From Prevotellaceae bacterium UBA2744 (GTDB taxonomy: Bacteria; Bacteroidota; Bacteroidia; Bacteroidales; Bacteroidaceae): a stretch of 57,240 nt of DNA. Below are positions 34,681 to 41,904 of the stretch, one piece after another (position 1 is the stretch's first letter; every line of letters begins with the position of its first letter). Location: NCBI GenBank assembly GCA_002353575.1, contig DEJQ01000006.1, forward strand, positions 1-57,240, in the 5' to 3' direction. A program made the translations under genes and the position numbers. A model generated the notes under the pieces. The model searched no databases. It was not told the DNA's origin and worked only from the letters and a program-made list of their open reading frames with translations.

Positions 34681-35793
34681 ATGACATTAAATCACCTCAC
34701 AATTCTGAACTATCGCAACATTGCCACCGCCGAACTCGACTTCTCTCCGAAGATAAACTGTTTCCTCGGAAGCAACGGCGAGGGCAAGACCAACGTGCTC
34801 GACGCAATCTACTTTCTTTCTTTCGCCAAGAGCACAGCCTGCAGCATAGACTCCCAGAACATCCGTCACGGCGAAGAGGTGATGATGCTGCAGGGCATCT
34901 ACGACCTGGGCGGCTCCACCGAAGAGATTACCTGCGGAATGAAACTCCATCAGAAGAAACACGTGAAGCGAAACAAAAAGGAATACCGCAAGCTCTCCGA
35001 ACACATCGGCTTGCTGCCTCTCATCCTTGTCTCGCCCAACGACACCGAACTCATTCTCGGAGGCAGCGACCAGCGTCGTCGCTTCATGGACGTCGTCATT
35101 TCTCAGTTCGACAGCGAATACATCCAGGCTCTCGTAGCCTACAACAAAGCCTTAACAGAACGCAATGCCATGCTTCGTGCCGACGAGGAACCCAATCCCG
35201 ACATCATAAGCATCTACGAAGAAATGATGGCACAACACGGCACCGTCATCTTCCGCAAGCGCACATCCTTCATCAATGAATTCATACCCGTCTTCCAGCA
35301 GTACCACAACACCATCACCGGCGGCAAGGAAAACGTCAGCATCCAGTACACCAGTCATGGTCAGCGAGGCGACCTGCTCGAAGTCATACAGCGCGACCGT
35401 GCCAAAGACCGCATCATGGGCTACTCACTTCACGGCATACATAAAGACGAACTCGAAATGCAATTGGGTGGCTACCCCCTCAAGCGCGAAGGTTCACAGG
35501 GGCAGAACAAATCCTACCTCATTGCCCTCAAACTCGCACAATTCGACTTTCTCAAGCGCACCGGCAGTCGCACCACCCCAATCATTCTCTTCGACGACAT
35601 CTTCGACAAACTCGACACCGAGCGAATGGAAAACATCATCACCCTGATTATGCAACCCGATTTCGGTCAGATTTTCATCACCGACACCAATCGTGAGAAC
35701 CTCGACCGCATCCTCTCGAAGACCAACGACGACTACAAAATATTCCAAGTAAAAAATGGAGAGTTAAGCCCCCATTCCAAAAATGGAGATTAG
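34681..35793 (+). CDS. recF: DNA replication and repair protein RecF
   Basis: A 370-residue ABC-type ATPase that loads RecA onto gapped DNA with RecO and RecR. It has LTILNYRNIATAELDF near the start, Walker A GSNGEGKTN at about 30-38, a signature-like segment GSQGQNKSYLIALKLAQF near 275 and Walker B PIILFDDIFDKLD near 300. The length is normal. The DUF721/DciA-like gene downstream is a usual neighbour in Bacteroidetes. Confidence 0.95.
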   Translation: MTLNHLTILNYRNIATAELDFSPKINCFLGSNGEGKTNVLDAIYFLSFAKSTACSIDSQNIRHGEEVMMLQGIYDLGGSTEEITCGMKLHQKKHVKRNKKEYRKLSEHIGLLPLILVSPNDTELILGGSDQRRRFMDVVISQFDSEYIQALVAYNKALTERNAMLRADEEPNPDIISIYEEMMAQHGTVIFRKRTSFINEFIPVFQQYHNTITGGKENVSIQYTSHGQRGDLLEVIQRDRAKDRIMGYSLHGIHKDELEMQLGGYPLKREGSQGQNKSYLIALKLAQFDFLKRTGSRTTPIILFDDIFDKLDTERMENIITLIMQPDFGQIFITDTNRENLDRILSKTNDDYKIFQVKNGELSPHSKNGD

Positions 35794-35865
35794 TCAAAGG
35801 TCTAAGGTCAAAAACTCAGCACTTAACTTCTTTAACTCCTTAACCCCTGGACACCAACTCCTAAG

Positions 35866-36156
35866 ATGCGTCGCAGTAACACAGAACAGATAGGAACCAT
35901 CATTCAGCACTTTCTCCGCGAGGAGGGGCTTGAAACCCCATACAACCAATACAAACTCATCCGAGCCCTTGAAGAAGTCCTTGGTCACGGCATTTCCCGC
36001 TACATTACCAACGCCTACGTCCGCAATCAGACCCTCTATGTCGAAATGCGCTCACCCGTCCTCAAACAAGAGCTCAGCATGAAGCGAGCCCAGCTCACCA
36101 AACGCTTGAACGCTGAAGTCGGCACCCAAGTCATTGCCGACATCCACTTCTGCTAA
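35866..36156 (+). CDS. DUF721 (DciA-like) protein
   Basis: A 96-residue DUF721 protein, the family that includes the helicase loader DciA. It has the typical short N-terminal helix (IGTIIQHFLREEGLETPYNQ), a W-less linker (VLGHGISRYITNAYVRNQTLYVEM) and the SPVLKQELSMKRAQL block. It sits 72 bases after recF, a recurrent arrangement. Its stop codon overlaps by three bases the stop of a decayed gene on the other strand. Confidence 0.82.
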   Translation: MRRSNTEQIGTIIQHFLREEGLETPYNQYKLIRALEEVLGHGISRYITNAYVRNQTLYVEMRSPVLKQELSMKRAQLTKRLNAEVGTQVIADIHFC

Positions 36157-36372
36157 TTATCTTTATAGTTCTCACCTATCCACTCAATAATCTTTGAGAA
36201 AAAGGTAACAGCCGAAGTTTCATGGTTGGTGATACCGAGTTCTTTAATTCTTCTGTCCTCCCTCCGAATAACCTACGATGACGAAATCCCCACCCTTCTT
36301 CACCTTCAAGTCATCTATCAATCGCTTAGCAGCGAGATAAGCATCGAGCGAACCACGACTGTATAGGAGATT
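36153..36372 (-). pseudogene. Remnant of an alpha/beta hydrolase
   Basis: On the minus strand this stretch encodes two protein-like pieces in different frames. The first is SRGSLDAYLAAKRLIDDL followed by a nucleophile-elbow-like VGYSEGG (GxSxG). The second, in a shifted frame, is a C-terminal piece beginning RRIKELGITNHETS and ending with EWIGENYKDN and a stop. The distance between elbow and C-terminus is far too short for a hydrolase, so there is a deletion as well as a frameshift. No intact frame remains. The family is suggested only by the elbow motif. Confidence 0.5.
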
Positions 36373-36384
36373 ACATCATACCTC

Positions 36385-37611
36385 TTATTGTCGAACCGCT
36401 ATTTTGCGTCCTTTTTTAATAATGACACCTCGTGATGATGTAGTGGCGGGAATGCCACTGACAGTATAGCTTTGCGTTTTCTGAACAGGTGCATGTAGAG
36501 TTGACTGGATACTTGTAGGAACAATCTTCACATCGGGACCATAGATAGTATTCCAGTCGTTGCGCATCGACACTGGCACCCACCCGTTCTCCTCGCAAGC
36601 CTTACGACACTTATCAGCCTTCGCCGTATTGCCTAACTCGCGCTCCACATCGTCGCAGAGCAGACAGAAGGCAATTGACGGATATTTGTTCCCAGTGGTG
36701 ACGAACTCAAACATAGGATAGTCGCCCGATGAATTGCCAAAAGTCAGTATAGGTTTCTGTCCCAGCTGGCGCGTCATAATATCCACCTTGCTCCATTTCG
36801 TACCTTTCTGCTTGAACAGTCCGCGCACGGTGCGCTGTCCCTTCAGATCGTCGAAACCATAAGTCTCCATGATGACAGGGGTTTCCCATCCGAATGCCTC
36901 TGCCTTTCCTTCCGGCACGTAATGACACTCCGACCCCATCACCTGATATCGCCCTATGGGCAGCACATCCTGAATCAGCGGACGAATCATGTCTTGGGTC
37001 GTACCGCTGCAGATATATACCTGGAAATCATTAGCCACAAGATAACTGACAACCTCAACCATCGGCCAGTAGAGTGCCGTACCCCACTTCAGACCCTCTA
37101 TCCCCTCACAAGGCTTCTCCAGGAATGTCATCATCCATGCATCCATCTCCTCCATGGTCATACCCTTAAATATCTCGGCCTGCACGTACTGAGCACGGTC
37201 GTCCATCTCACGGTCTATCAACTGGGGATTGTACATACCCGCCTTGGCAGCCTCGCCAAAGGCACGCAACTCATCGGTAGGCGTGTATCCGGGATCATCG
37301 AGCAAACGATGGAGCATCACCAGCCAGTTCATATAGAAAGGAGCCGTCTCGCAGAGAAGCGTACCGTCCATATCAAACACAGCCAGACGGTCTCTTACAG
37401 GGACATACTGTTCGCTGCCCTCCGTAGTGACTGCATTTACGAAATCCTTCAGTTGTGCCAACGAAGAAGCATTGCTTTGCCAATACTGGAAATTTCCCTC
37501 CTTACCGACTCTGATTTGGGCTAGTTGTTCACGAGTAGGCTGGGCTGACACATCAACAACACTGCAGCAGATGAGGGTGGCGGCAATCACCCATTTCATG
37601 ATTCTCTTCAT
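36385..37611 (-). CDS. Exported HAD-superfamily phosphatase
   Basis: A 408-residue secreted protein. A signal peptide (WVIAATLICCSVVDVSAQ) precedes a HAD phosphatase domain with motif I FDMDGTLLCETAPFY near 80, motif II ICSGTTQDM near 200 and the motif IV region LTFGNSSGDYPMFEF near 295. The last 30 residues (YTVSGIPATTSSRGVIIKKGRKIAVR) resemble a worn copy of the short C-terminal element of many exported Bacteroidetes proteins (xLxGxxx...KGIYIxxGKK), which may relate to sorting. The substrate is unknown; acid phosphatase or phosphoserine phosphatase-like activity is likely. Confidence 0.85.
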   Translation of the reverse strand: MKRIMKWVIAATLICCSVVDVSAQPTREQLAQIRVGKEGNFQYWQSNASSLAQLKDFVNAVTTEGSEQYVPVRDRLAVFDMDGTLLCETAPFYMNWLVMLHRLLDDPGYTPTDELRAFGEAAKAGMYNPQLIDREMDDRAQYVQAEIFKGMTMEEMDAWMMTFLEKPCEGIEGLKWGTALYWPMVEVVSYLVANDFQVYICSGTTQDMIRPLIQDVLPIGRYQVMGSECHYVPEGKAEAFGWETPVIMETYGFDDLKGQRTVRGLFKQKGTKWSKVDIMTRQLGQKPILTFGNSSGDYPMFEFVTTGNKYPSIAFCLLCDDVERELGNTAKADKCRKACEENGWVPVSMRNDWNTIYGPDVKIVPTSIQSTLHAPVQKTQSYTVSGIPATTSSRGVIIKKGRKIAVRQ

Positions 37612-37689
37612 AATGTCTGTAATTAACGTGAGTTCGACAAACCCATCTTGAGTCTGTCGTGGCTAATAAAAAAAATTATTCATTTGCTG

Positions 37690-37718
37690 CAAAATTAAAA
37701 ATAAATATAGGGCACAAA
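37690..37718 (-). promoter_or_regulatory. Promoter of the HAD phosphatase gene
   Basis: Minus strand: -33 TTTG (37715-37718), a 17-bp spacer and -7 TAATTTTG (37690-37697). It shows that chromosomal sequence reaches at least 37720. Confidence 0.55.
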
Positions 37719-37805
37719 ACGAAGTGTATTTATATTGGTTAGTGGAATTTTATGGTGAACGCACTTGTTTATAGAGAGTTATGACTATTAAGGTCGTTCG
37801 GGCGC

Positions 37806-37819
37806 TGTAAAACGAAACG
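37806..37819 (+). other. Candidate left terminus of the transposable prophage
   Basis: Reads TGTAAAACGAAACG. Mu-like elements begin with TG, and the inverted core matches the three CGTTTCGTTTT repeats at 1089-1168. It lies between the HAD gene promoter and the repressor gene, about 540 bases from the latter, similar to the spacing in Mu. The junction itself cannot be proved without the right end or an empty site. The 746 bases 37612-38357 hold no convincing gene, only this site, the HAD promoter and two repeat arrays. Confidence 0.35.
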
Positions 37820-37827
37820 TATAAAAA

Positions 37828-37878
37828 GTTTACATTGGTTTACATTTGGTTTACATTCTAACGCGATAAGTTTACATT
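37828..37878 (+). repeat. Four helically phased copies of GTTTACATT
   Basis: Exact copies start at 37828, 37838, 37849 and 37870. The steps of 10, 11 and 21 bp keep all copies on one face of the DNA helix. Located just inside the candidate prophage end; probably a protein-binding array. Confidence 0.75.
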
Positions 37879-38100
37879 TCATTCTCACGCGCTTTAGATA
37901 TCGGGGGCTGCTTGTTTACACAGGCGGTCTTTTTTATGCTCTATGCAGGGTTAAATCCTTTGTCTGTGGGCTTTAGCGAGGGCTGTAGAGGAGATGTAAC
38001 CTCTCCGTGTTATAATGGTATTCGAATGGGAAACGGGTGCTGTGCGAAGGTGGTTTTCTTGAATCGCAAGTTGAGGGTAAAAGATGGTGGTTTTGGCAAC

Positions 38101-38158
38101 TGGGGTTACAGGTGGGGTTACAAACTGGGGTTACATTTTAGGGGTAACTGGGGTTACA
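38101..38158 (+). repeat. Four copies of TGGGGTTACA
   Basis: Exact 10-bp copies start at 38101, 38113, 38126 and 38149 (steps 12, 13, 23). A degenerate copy (AGGGGTAAC) fills the double step. The layout mirrors the GTTTACATT array 270 bp to the left, and the units share the letters TTACA. Confidence 0.7.
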
Positions 38159-38357
38159 AAACTCGTGCCCGAGCATACCAAGTAGAGGGGTGGAAAAAGT
38201 CCAAATTAGGGAGTAGGATATAAGAAAGTGACCCTCAAAATATATAATAAGTGTTAACGGATTTGCATGTAAAGTCCATGTTTAGGGCATTTGAGTATGG
38301 AAGGTACGTCTTTGGTCGTCGTTTTTGGTGGGGGGAAGCCCATTGGAGGGGACTACT

Positions 38358-39062
38358 CTATTCAAGCTTTATGCATCCGATGACGGTTGAGAGGGAGCGG
38401 ATGTCGTCTTTGGGTAATGAGAAAGGTGGAAACTCCTTGCTGTTTTCAGATACACAAAGTATGGTGTCAGGGGTATCACCTTCGAAGATCATTTTCACAA
38501 GTTGATCCTGGCTGGAATCTATGACATATACCTTTCCCCATTGTATGAAACGTATTTCTTCGATTTTACGACATGCGAGAATATCTCCACTACTATATCG
38601 TGGATACATACTGTTTCCTGATACTCTGATAAGGAATTGTGCTCCCCTATTTTGGAACTCAGGAACGATATAACGTTCGCAGTCTTCTATTCTAATGCCA
38701 TTTGAATCCGTCAGAGGGAAACCGGCTGCAACCTCTATTGGTATGAGCGGGATACCTTTGTTAGGGTTTGATGTAGGAACAATAGTTTTTTTTGTACTTT
38801 TTTGTTGTTTTTCTTTGTTCATGTCCCCTACGCCTGTCAACAACCAGCTTATATCATATATTTCAGAAAATTCTGAATTTGCAAAGCGATTAAAGAAATC
38901 ATATGATGGCGCGGACTTCCCGTTAACAATATCATATATCGTTTGAGAACGTGAATATCCAAGCTTTAAGGCAAAATTATTGGGTGTTAAGCCTTCATTC
39001 TGAAGAATCTCTGTAACTCTTTCAGAAATTTCTGTACTTTTTTGTTGTTTTTCTTTGTTCAT
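38358..39062 (-). CDS. Prophage repressor, XRE-type HTH plus S24/LexA-like peptidase
   Basis: A 234-residue repressor. The HTH domain (about 10-78) reads TPNNFALKLGYSRSQTIYDI and ends in the ISWLLTGVGD block common in Bacteroidetes phage repressors. The C-terminal half is an S24 peptidase with a LexA-like Ala-Gly cleavage site in EVAAGFP (near 110), the catalytic Ser in GNSMYPRY and a Lys in QLVKMIF. RecA-stimulated self-cleavage during DNA damage is therefore likely. The frame runs upstream to 39143, but the ATG at 39062 is preceded by a promoter and operator. The peptide MNKEKQQKST occurs at residue 1 and again at 81, encoded by an exact 30-bp repeat. Transcribed opposite to the early operon. 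Confidence 0.9.
   Translation of the reverse strand: MNKEKQQKSTEISERVTEILQNEGLTPNNFALKLGYSRSQTIYDIVNGKSAPSYDFFNRFANSEFSEIYDISWLLTGVGDMNKEKQQKSTKKTIVPTSNPNKGIPLIPIEVAAGFPLTDSNGIRIEDCERYIVPEFQNRGAQFLIRVSGNSMYPRYSSGDILACRKIEEIRFIQWGKVYVIDSSQDQLVKMIFEGDTPDTILCVSENSKEFPPFSLPKDDIRSLSTVIGCIKLE
38864..38875. promoter_or_regulatory. Operator-like palindrome O3 (CAGAA-AA-TTCTG)
   Basis: Fits CAGAANNTTCTG; the dyad extends to TTCAGAA/TTCTGAA (38862-38877). Lies inside the repressor coding region. Confidence 0.5.
39023..39034. promoter_or_regulatory. Operator-like palindrome O2 (CAGAA-AT-TTCTG)
   Basis: Second copy of CAGAANNTTCTG, followed as at O1 by TACTTTT. Lies at the start of the repressor coding region and overlaps the 30-bp repeat by two bases. 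Confidence 0.6.
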
Positions 39063-39084
39063 ATCAGAATATTCTGTACTTTTG
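39054..39084 (+). promoter_or_regulatory. Early (lytic) promoter of the prophage
   Basis: -33 TTTG (39054-39057), a 19-bp spacer containing operator O1 and -7 TACTTTTG (39077-39084). It would start transcription near 39091 toward the HTH and transposition genes. Confidence 0.75.
39065..39076. promoter_or_regulatory. Operator-like palindrome O1 (CAGAA-TA-TTCTG)
   Basis: Perfect palindrome sitting exactly between the -33 and -7 boxes of the early promoter, so a bound repressor would block polymerase. Also in the 5' leader of the repressor. Confidence 0.75.
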
Positions 39085-39110
39085 CAGCGAGTTCCAAACG
39101 GAACACGCGC

Positions 39111-39118
39111 CAAAGTTA
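39111..39118 (-). promoter_or_regulatory. -7 box (TAACTTTG) of the repressor promoter
   Basis: Minus-strand match to TAnnTTTG, with a TTG (39141-39143) 22 bp upstream as a weak -33. The start point would be near 39104, so the two opposed transcripts overlap by about 14 bases across the palindrome GTTCC-aaac-GGAAC (39091-39104). Confidence 0.6.
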
Positions 39119-39175
39119 GATATTTTTGATGAAATGAACGCAATTCATATATAAAAAGTGTAATTAAACTTAGTA

Positions 39176-39553
39176 ATGATTATGGAAAGAAAAATTGAAG
39201 TTGGTACAGAGATCCGAAGAAAGATCTGTAAGATGTTCGGTGTAACGAGTAAGACTGTCAGCAATGCTTTGACGTATGCCGGTACTCGTGGAGAATCAGA
39301 TACGGCAAAGCGAATAAGGAAGGTTGCCTTGGAGAACGGCGGCAGGAGAATGGTGTATTGTCCTGAATGCGAGACGCTGTTTGACAGTGAAGGTAATCTG
39401 AAGCAGACGTTTCCCAATGGTGCTGTATTGCTGCTGGATAAGCGGAGCGGTTCGGGTATTGTGACTTTCAAGGGCAAGGAGATAGTGAAGTACGGTCGTG
39501 TGATGATGAGTGAGCTGGAGGATATTCAGAAGGAGGCTGCAAGATTGAGATGA
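39176..39553 (+). CDS. Early HTH protein (Ner/Cro-like position)
   Basis: A 125-residue protein. The N-terminal region (about 10-55) reads ICKMFGVTSKTVSNAL followed by TAKRIRKVALENGG, close to a LacI-type helix-turn-helix and hinge. The rest is a small domain with CPECE and VTFKGKEIVKYGRV. As the first rightward gene after the early promoter it holds the place of Ner in Mu or Cro in lambda and may repress the repressor promoter. Starts at 39176 and 39182 (MERKIEVG) are both possible. Role inferred from position. Confidence 0.75.
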   Translation: MIMERKIEVGTEIRRKICKMFGVTSKTVSNALTYAGTRGESDTAKRIRKVALENGGRRMVYCPECETLFDSEGNLKQTFPNGAVLLLDKRSGSGIVTFKGKEIVKYGRVMMSELEDIQKEAARLR

Positions 39554-39560
39554 GAAGACA

Positions 39561-39686
39561 GTGGCAGAACCGCTGCCAGCAGTGAAAGAACAAGGCTTCT
39601 ACCACGATAGCCAACGGGTCCTCGGAATGGATCCAGCCCATGTCACGATAGGGATTAAAAGCGTCGGACGTGACGGTAAGCAGTAA
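39561..39686 (+). CDS. Possible 41-residue early peptide
   Basis: A short frame with a GTG start (MAEPLPAVKEQGFYHDSQRV...) between the HTH and transposase genes, ending 47 bases before the transposase. No family is recognised. The start overlaps a small hairpin (39562-39578) that may be a worn copy of the prophage hairpin repeat. It may not be translated. Confidence 0.3.
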   Translation: MAEPLPAVKEQGFYHDSQRVLGMDPAHVTIGIKSVGRDGKQ

Positions 39687-39733
39687 CACCGGAACCTGCA
39701 TGGGCACAATATTAAGTAGATAAGATAACAGTC

Positions 39734-41785
39734 ATGGAATATTACGGTAACAGACTTTGCATAAGTGCCAGAGAACTGGTTGACGGCGGTGTGATGAGCA
39801 TTCCGAACTATAAGGCGATGAGTAACCGCGGCAGGATAGAGATAGCACGGAGAGGCGGTGGCGCTCAGGGCAACTGTGCGCTGGTGGTGGTTGACAGTCT
39901 GCCTCGTGCTTATAAGGCAAAGGTGCAGGAGCTGTACCCTGACGGCGGTCTGACTCACCTGAAGGAATGGGTGTGCAGCAACTACGAGAGGGATCAGGCG
40001 GCCGTGGCATGGTTCCATGACAGGCAGAAGACGGGTATAGACCTGCCGGAGGATAAGATCAGGGAGTATGTGGTGAATGCGAGTGTGCTGAACTGTTGTA
40101 TCAGTCTGTATGAGCGGGCTGCGACGGCGCAGAAGCTGTTCGGCGGCAAGTATGACTGGGAACAGATGACGAAGGCTATTGAGGCCCTGCGTGAGGAATA
40201 CGGGCATACGCTGCCGGGGAGCACGCTGCGCTTCCGGAAGAAGGTGAATGAGTACAAGCGTGTGGGCTACGGCTGTCTTATCAGCGGTAAGTTCGGCAAT
40301 CAGTGTGCACGGAAGGTGGATGCGAAGACAGAGAGGCTTATACTGGGTTTGGCTGTGCTGGAGAACAAACCGTTCAATACGAATATAGCTGAGATGTACA
40401 ATATGTTTGTGTGCGGAGAACTGGATGTGTATGATCCGAAGACCGGTGAGCTGATGGATCCGGAGGAATTCGTGGATCCGAAGACCGGTGAGCCGAAGGA
40501 ACTGAGTGAAAGCACGATTGCGAACTATCTGAACAAGCCGAAGAATAAGGTAGTGATAGAGCACAGGCTGAGCAGCTGGACTACGTTCATGCATGAGCAG
40601 ATGCCGCACGTGCACCGGCACAACGGTGAGTTCTCGCTGAGTCAGATTACGATGGACGACGTGGATCTGACGCGGAAGCTGCAGGACACGAAGCAGAGAG
40701 TGCATGCGTACTATGCATATGACGTGGTGAGTCAGTGCGTGGTGGGAGCGAGCTATGCGAGGAAGAAAGACGAAGGTCTGGTTGTGGATTGTTTCAGGGA
40801 TATGTTCCGTCTGATAGAAAGGAACGGTTGGGGAATGCCGGCAGGCATAGAGGTGGAGAACCACCTGATGTCACAATATAAAGATGGATTCCTTCAGGCT
40901 GGCGTATCATTCCCATTTGTACATTTCTGTGCCCCTCAGAACTCTCAGGAAAAATATGCAGAGCCTCTTAATGGTGCGAAGAAACGTAGTGTAATCCATA
41001 AGAACCATGAGGGCATAGGTCGCTTCTATGGCAAGGGAAAATGGAGACAGGAGTATAAGAAAGTGAGTGATGAAACCAACGAACTCTACGAGGACAAGGA
41101 ATACTTCAGTTGGGAGCAGCTGGTGGCAGACGACCGGCGTGACAGCTATGAGTGGAACCATGAGCTGCATCCCAACCAGAAGAAATATCCGGGCATGACG
41201 CGGTGGGACGTGCTGGTGGAGAATGTGAATCCGACGCTGCAGCCGCTTGACAAGCTGACGTTAGCGCGGTATATAGGTGAGCGTGTGGAAACGAGCGTAA
41301 GGAGGAACTCGACGGTGCGGGTGGCATACGAAGACTGGTGGCTGAGCGACACGAGCGTATTAGAGAAGCTGAGTCCGAATGATTATAAGGTGACTGCTTA
41401 CTATATGCCGGACGAGGAAGGCAGGCCAAAGGATGTCTATATCTTCCAAGGTGACAAGTACATCGACCAGGTGGAGAAGGTGGAGACCTACAACCGTGTG
41501 ATGGCTGAGCAGACGGATGAGGATGTGGCGAAGTATGTGGAGCAGCAGAAGAAGATAGCGAAGTTCGGCCGATATGTGAAGGAGCACGCTGTGGAGAAGG
41601 TGGGTGTGATGAAGAAAGCGGACAGGATAGAGATAGAGGAGAGGGCTTCTTCCGCGTCGCGATACGACGCGGCACGGGACGCTCAGGGCGGGAGAGCAGA
41701 TGTCAGGAGCGGAAGGGATGATGATGATTATGGTGAGTATATGGATGTGAGTGCGTACAGGGGGCTGGGCAGGGACGGTGTGTAG
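39734..41785 (+). CDS. MuA-like DDE transposase
   Basis: A 683-residue phage transposase that binds element ends and performs strand transfer. An N-terminal DNA-binding region (MEYYGNRLCISARELV, up to about 290) precedes an RNase H-like core: first acid in QITMDDVDLTR near 302, a second position in PAGIEVENHLMSQ near 375, where Glu-Asn stands where many relatives have Asp-Asn, and the last Glu in NSQEKYAEPLNG near 405. A beta-barrel domain follows (about 460-610), then a charged tail likely to contact MuB. The last 40 residues (SSASRYDAARD) are encoded by a hairpin repeat, and a near copy of that repeat follows the stop. Middle acid assignment is uncertain. Confidence 0.9.
   Translation: MEYYGNRLCISARELVDGGVMSIPNYKAMSNRGRIEIARRGGGAQGNCALVVVDSLPRAYKAKVQELYPDGGLTHLKEWVCSNYERDQAAVAWFHDRQKTGIDLPEDKIREYVVNASVLNCCISLYERAATAQKLFGGKYDWEQMTKAIEALREEYGHTLPGSTLRFRKKVNEYKRVGYGCLISGKFGNQCARKVDAKTERLILGLAVLENKPFNTNIAEMYNMFVCGELDVYDPKTGELMDPEEFVDPKTGEPKELSESTIANYLNKPKNKVVIEHRLSSWTTFMHEQMPHVHRHNGEFSLSQITMDDVDLTRKLQDTKQRVHAYYAYDVVSQCVVGASYARKKDEGLVVDCFRDMFRLIERNGWGMPAGIEVENHLMSQYKDGFLQAGVSFPFVHFCAPQNSQEKYAEPLNGAKKRSVIHKNHEGIGRFYGKGKWRQEYKKVSDETNELYEDKEYFSWEQLVADDRRDSYEWNHELHPNQKKYPGMTRWDVLVENVNPTLQPLDKLTLARYIGERVETSVRRNSTVRVAYEDWWLSDTSVLEKLSPNDYKVTAYYMPDEEGRPKDVYIFQGDKYIDQVEKVETYNRVMAEQTDEDVAKYVEQQKKIAKFGRYVKEHAVEKVGVMKKADRIEIEERASSASRYDAARDAQGGRADVRSGRDDDDYGEYMDVSAYRGLGRDGV
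41652..41682 (+). repeat. Hairpin repeat copy 1 (inside the transposase 3' end)
   Basis: Stem 41652-41659 / 41665-41672 (8 bp, perfect), loop CGATA, tail CACGGGACGC. Near-identical to copy 2. Confidence 0.85.
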
Positions 41786-41792
41786 TTTTCTT

Positions 41793-41823
41793 CCGCGTCG
41801 CGATACGACACGGCACTGGACGC
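41793..41823 (+). repeat. Hairpin repeat copy 2 (after the transposase stop)
   Basis: Stem 41793-41800 / 41806-41813 with one mismatch, loop CGATA, tail CACTGGACGC. Confidence 0.85.
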
Positions 41824-41904
41824 TCAGGACGGGAGCGATGTTTTATAATGACATTGGAATGTTATTCAAACTCTATAAATTCAACTCTATAAACAACTGA
41901 AACA

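Larger units (their letters stand above)
38793..39062 (-). repeat. Exact 30-bp direct repeat inside the repressor gene
   Basis: The 30 bases 38793-38822 and 39033-39062 are identical, 240 bp apart (80 codons, in frame). Each copy ends in ATG on the minus strand and encodes MNKEKQQKST. Recombination between copies would remove the HTH domain exactly and keep the S24 domain in frame. Confidence 0.9.

Noticed and set aside
37828..38158. CRISPR array
   Set aside because: Repeat units are 9-10 bp with 1-14 bp gaps, far too short for CRISPR repeats and spacers, and no cas genes are present.
37912..38223. Plus-strand frame of 103 codons near the prophage edge
   Set aside because: Its repeated NWGY/RWGY text comes from the TGGGGTTACA array; no conserved domain and no promoter. 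The region is better explained as repeats.
38251..38505. Plus-strand frame of 84 codons
   Set aside because: Overlaps the 3' end of the repressor gene on the other strand and has no recognisable features.
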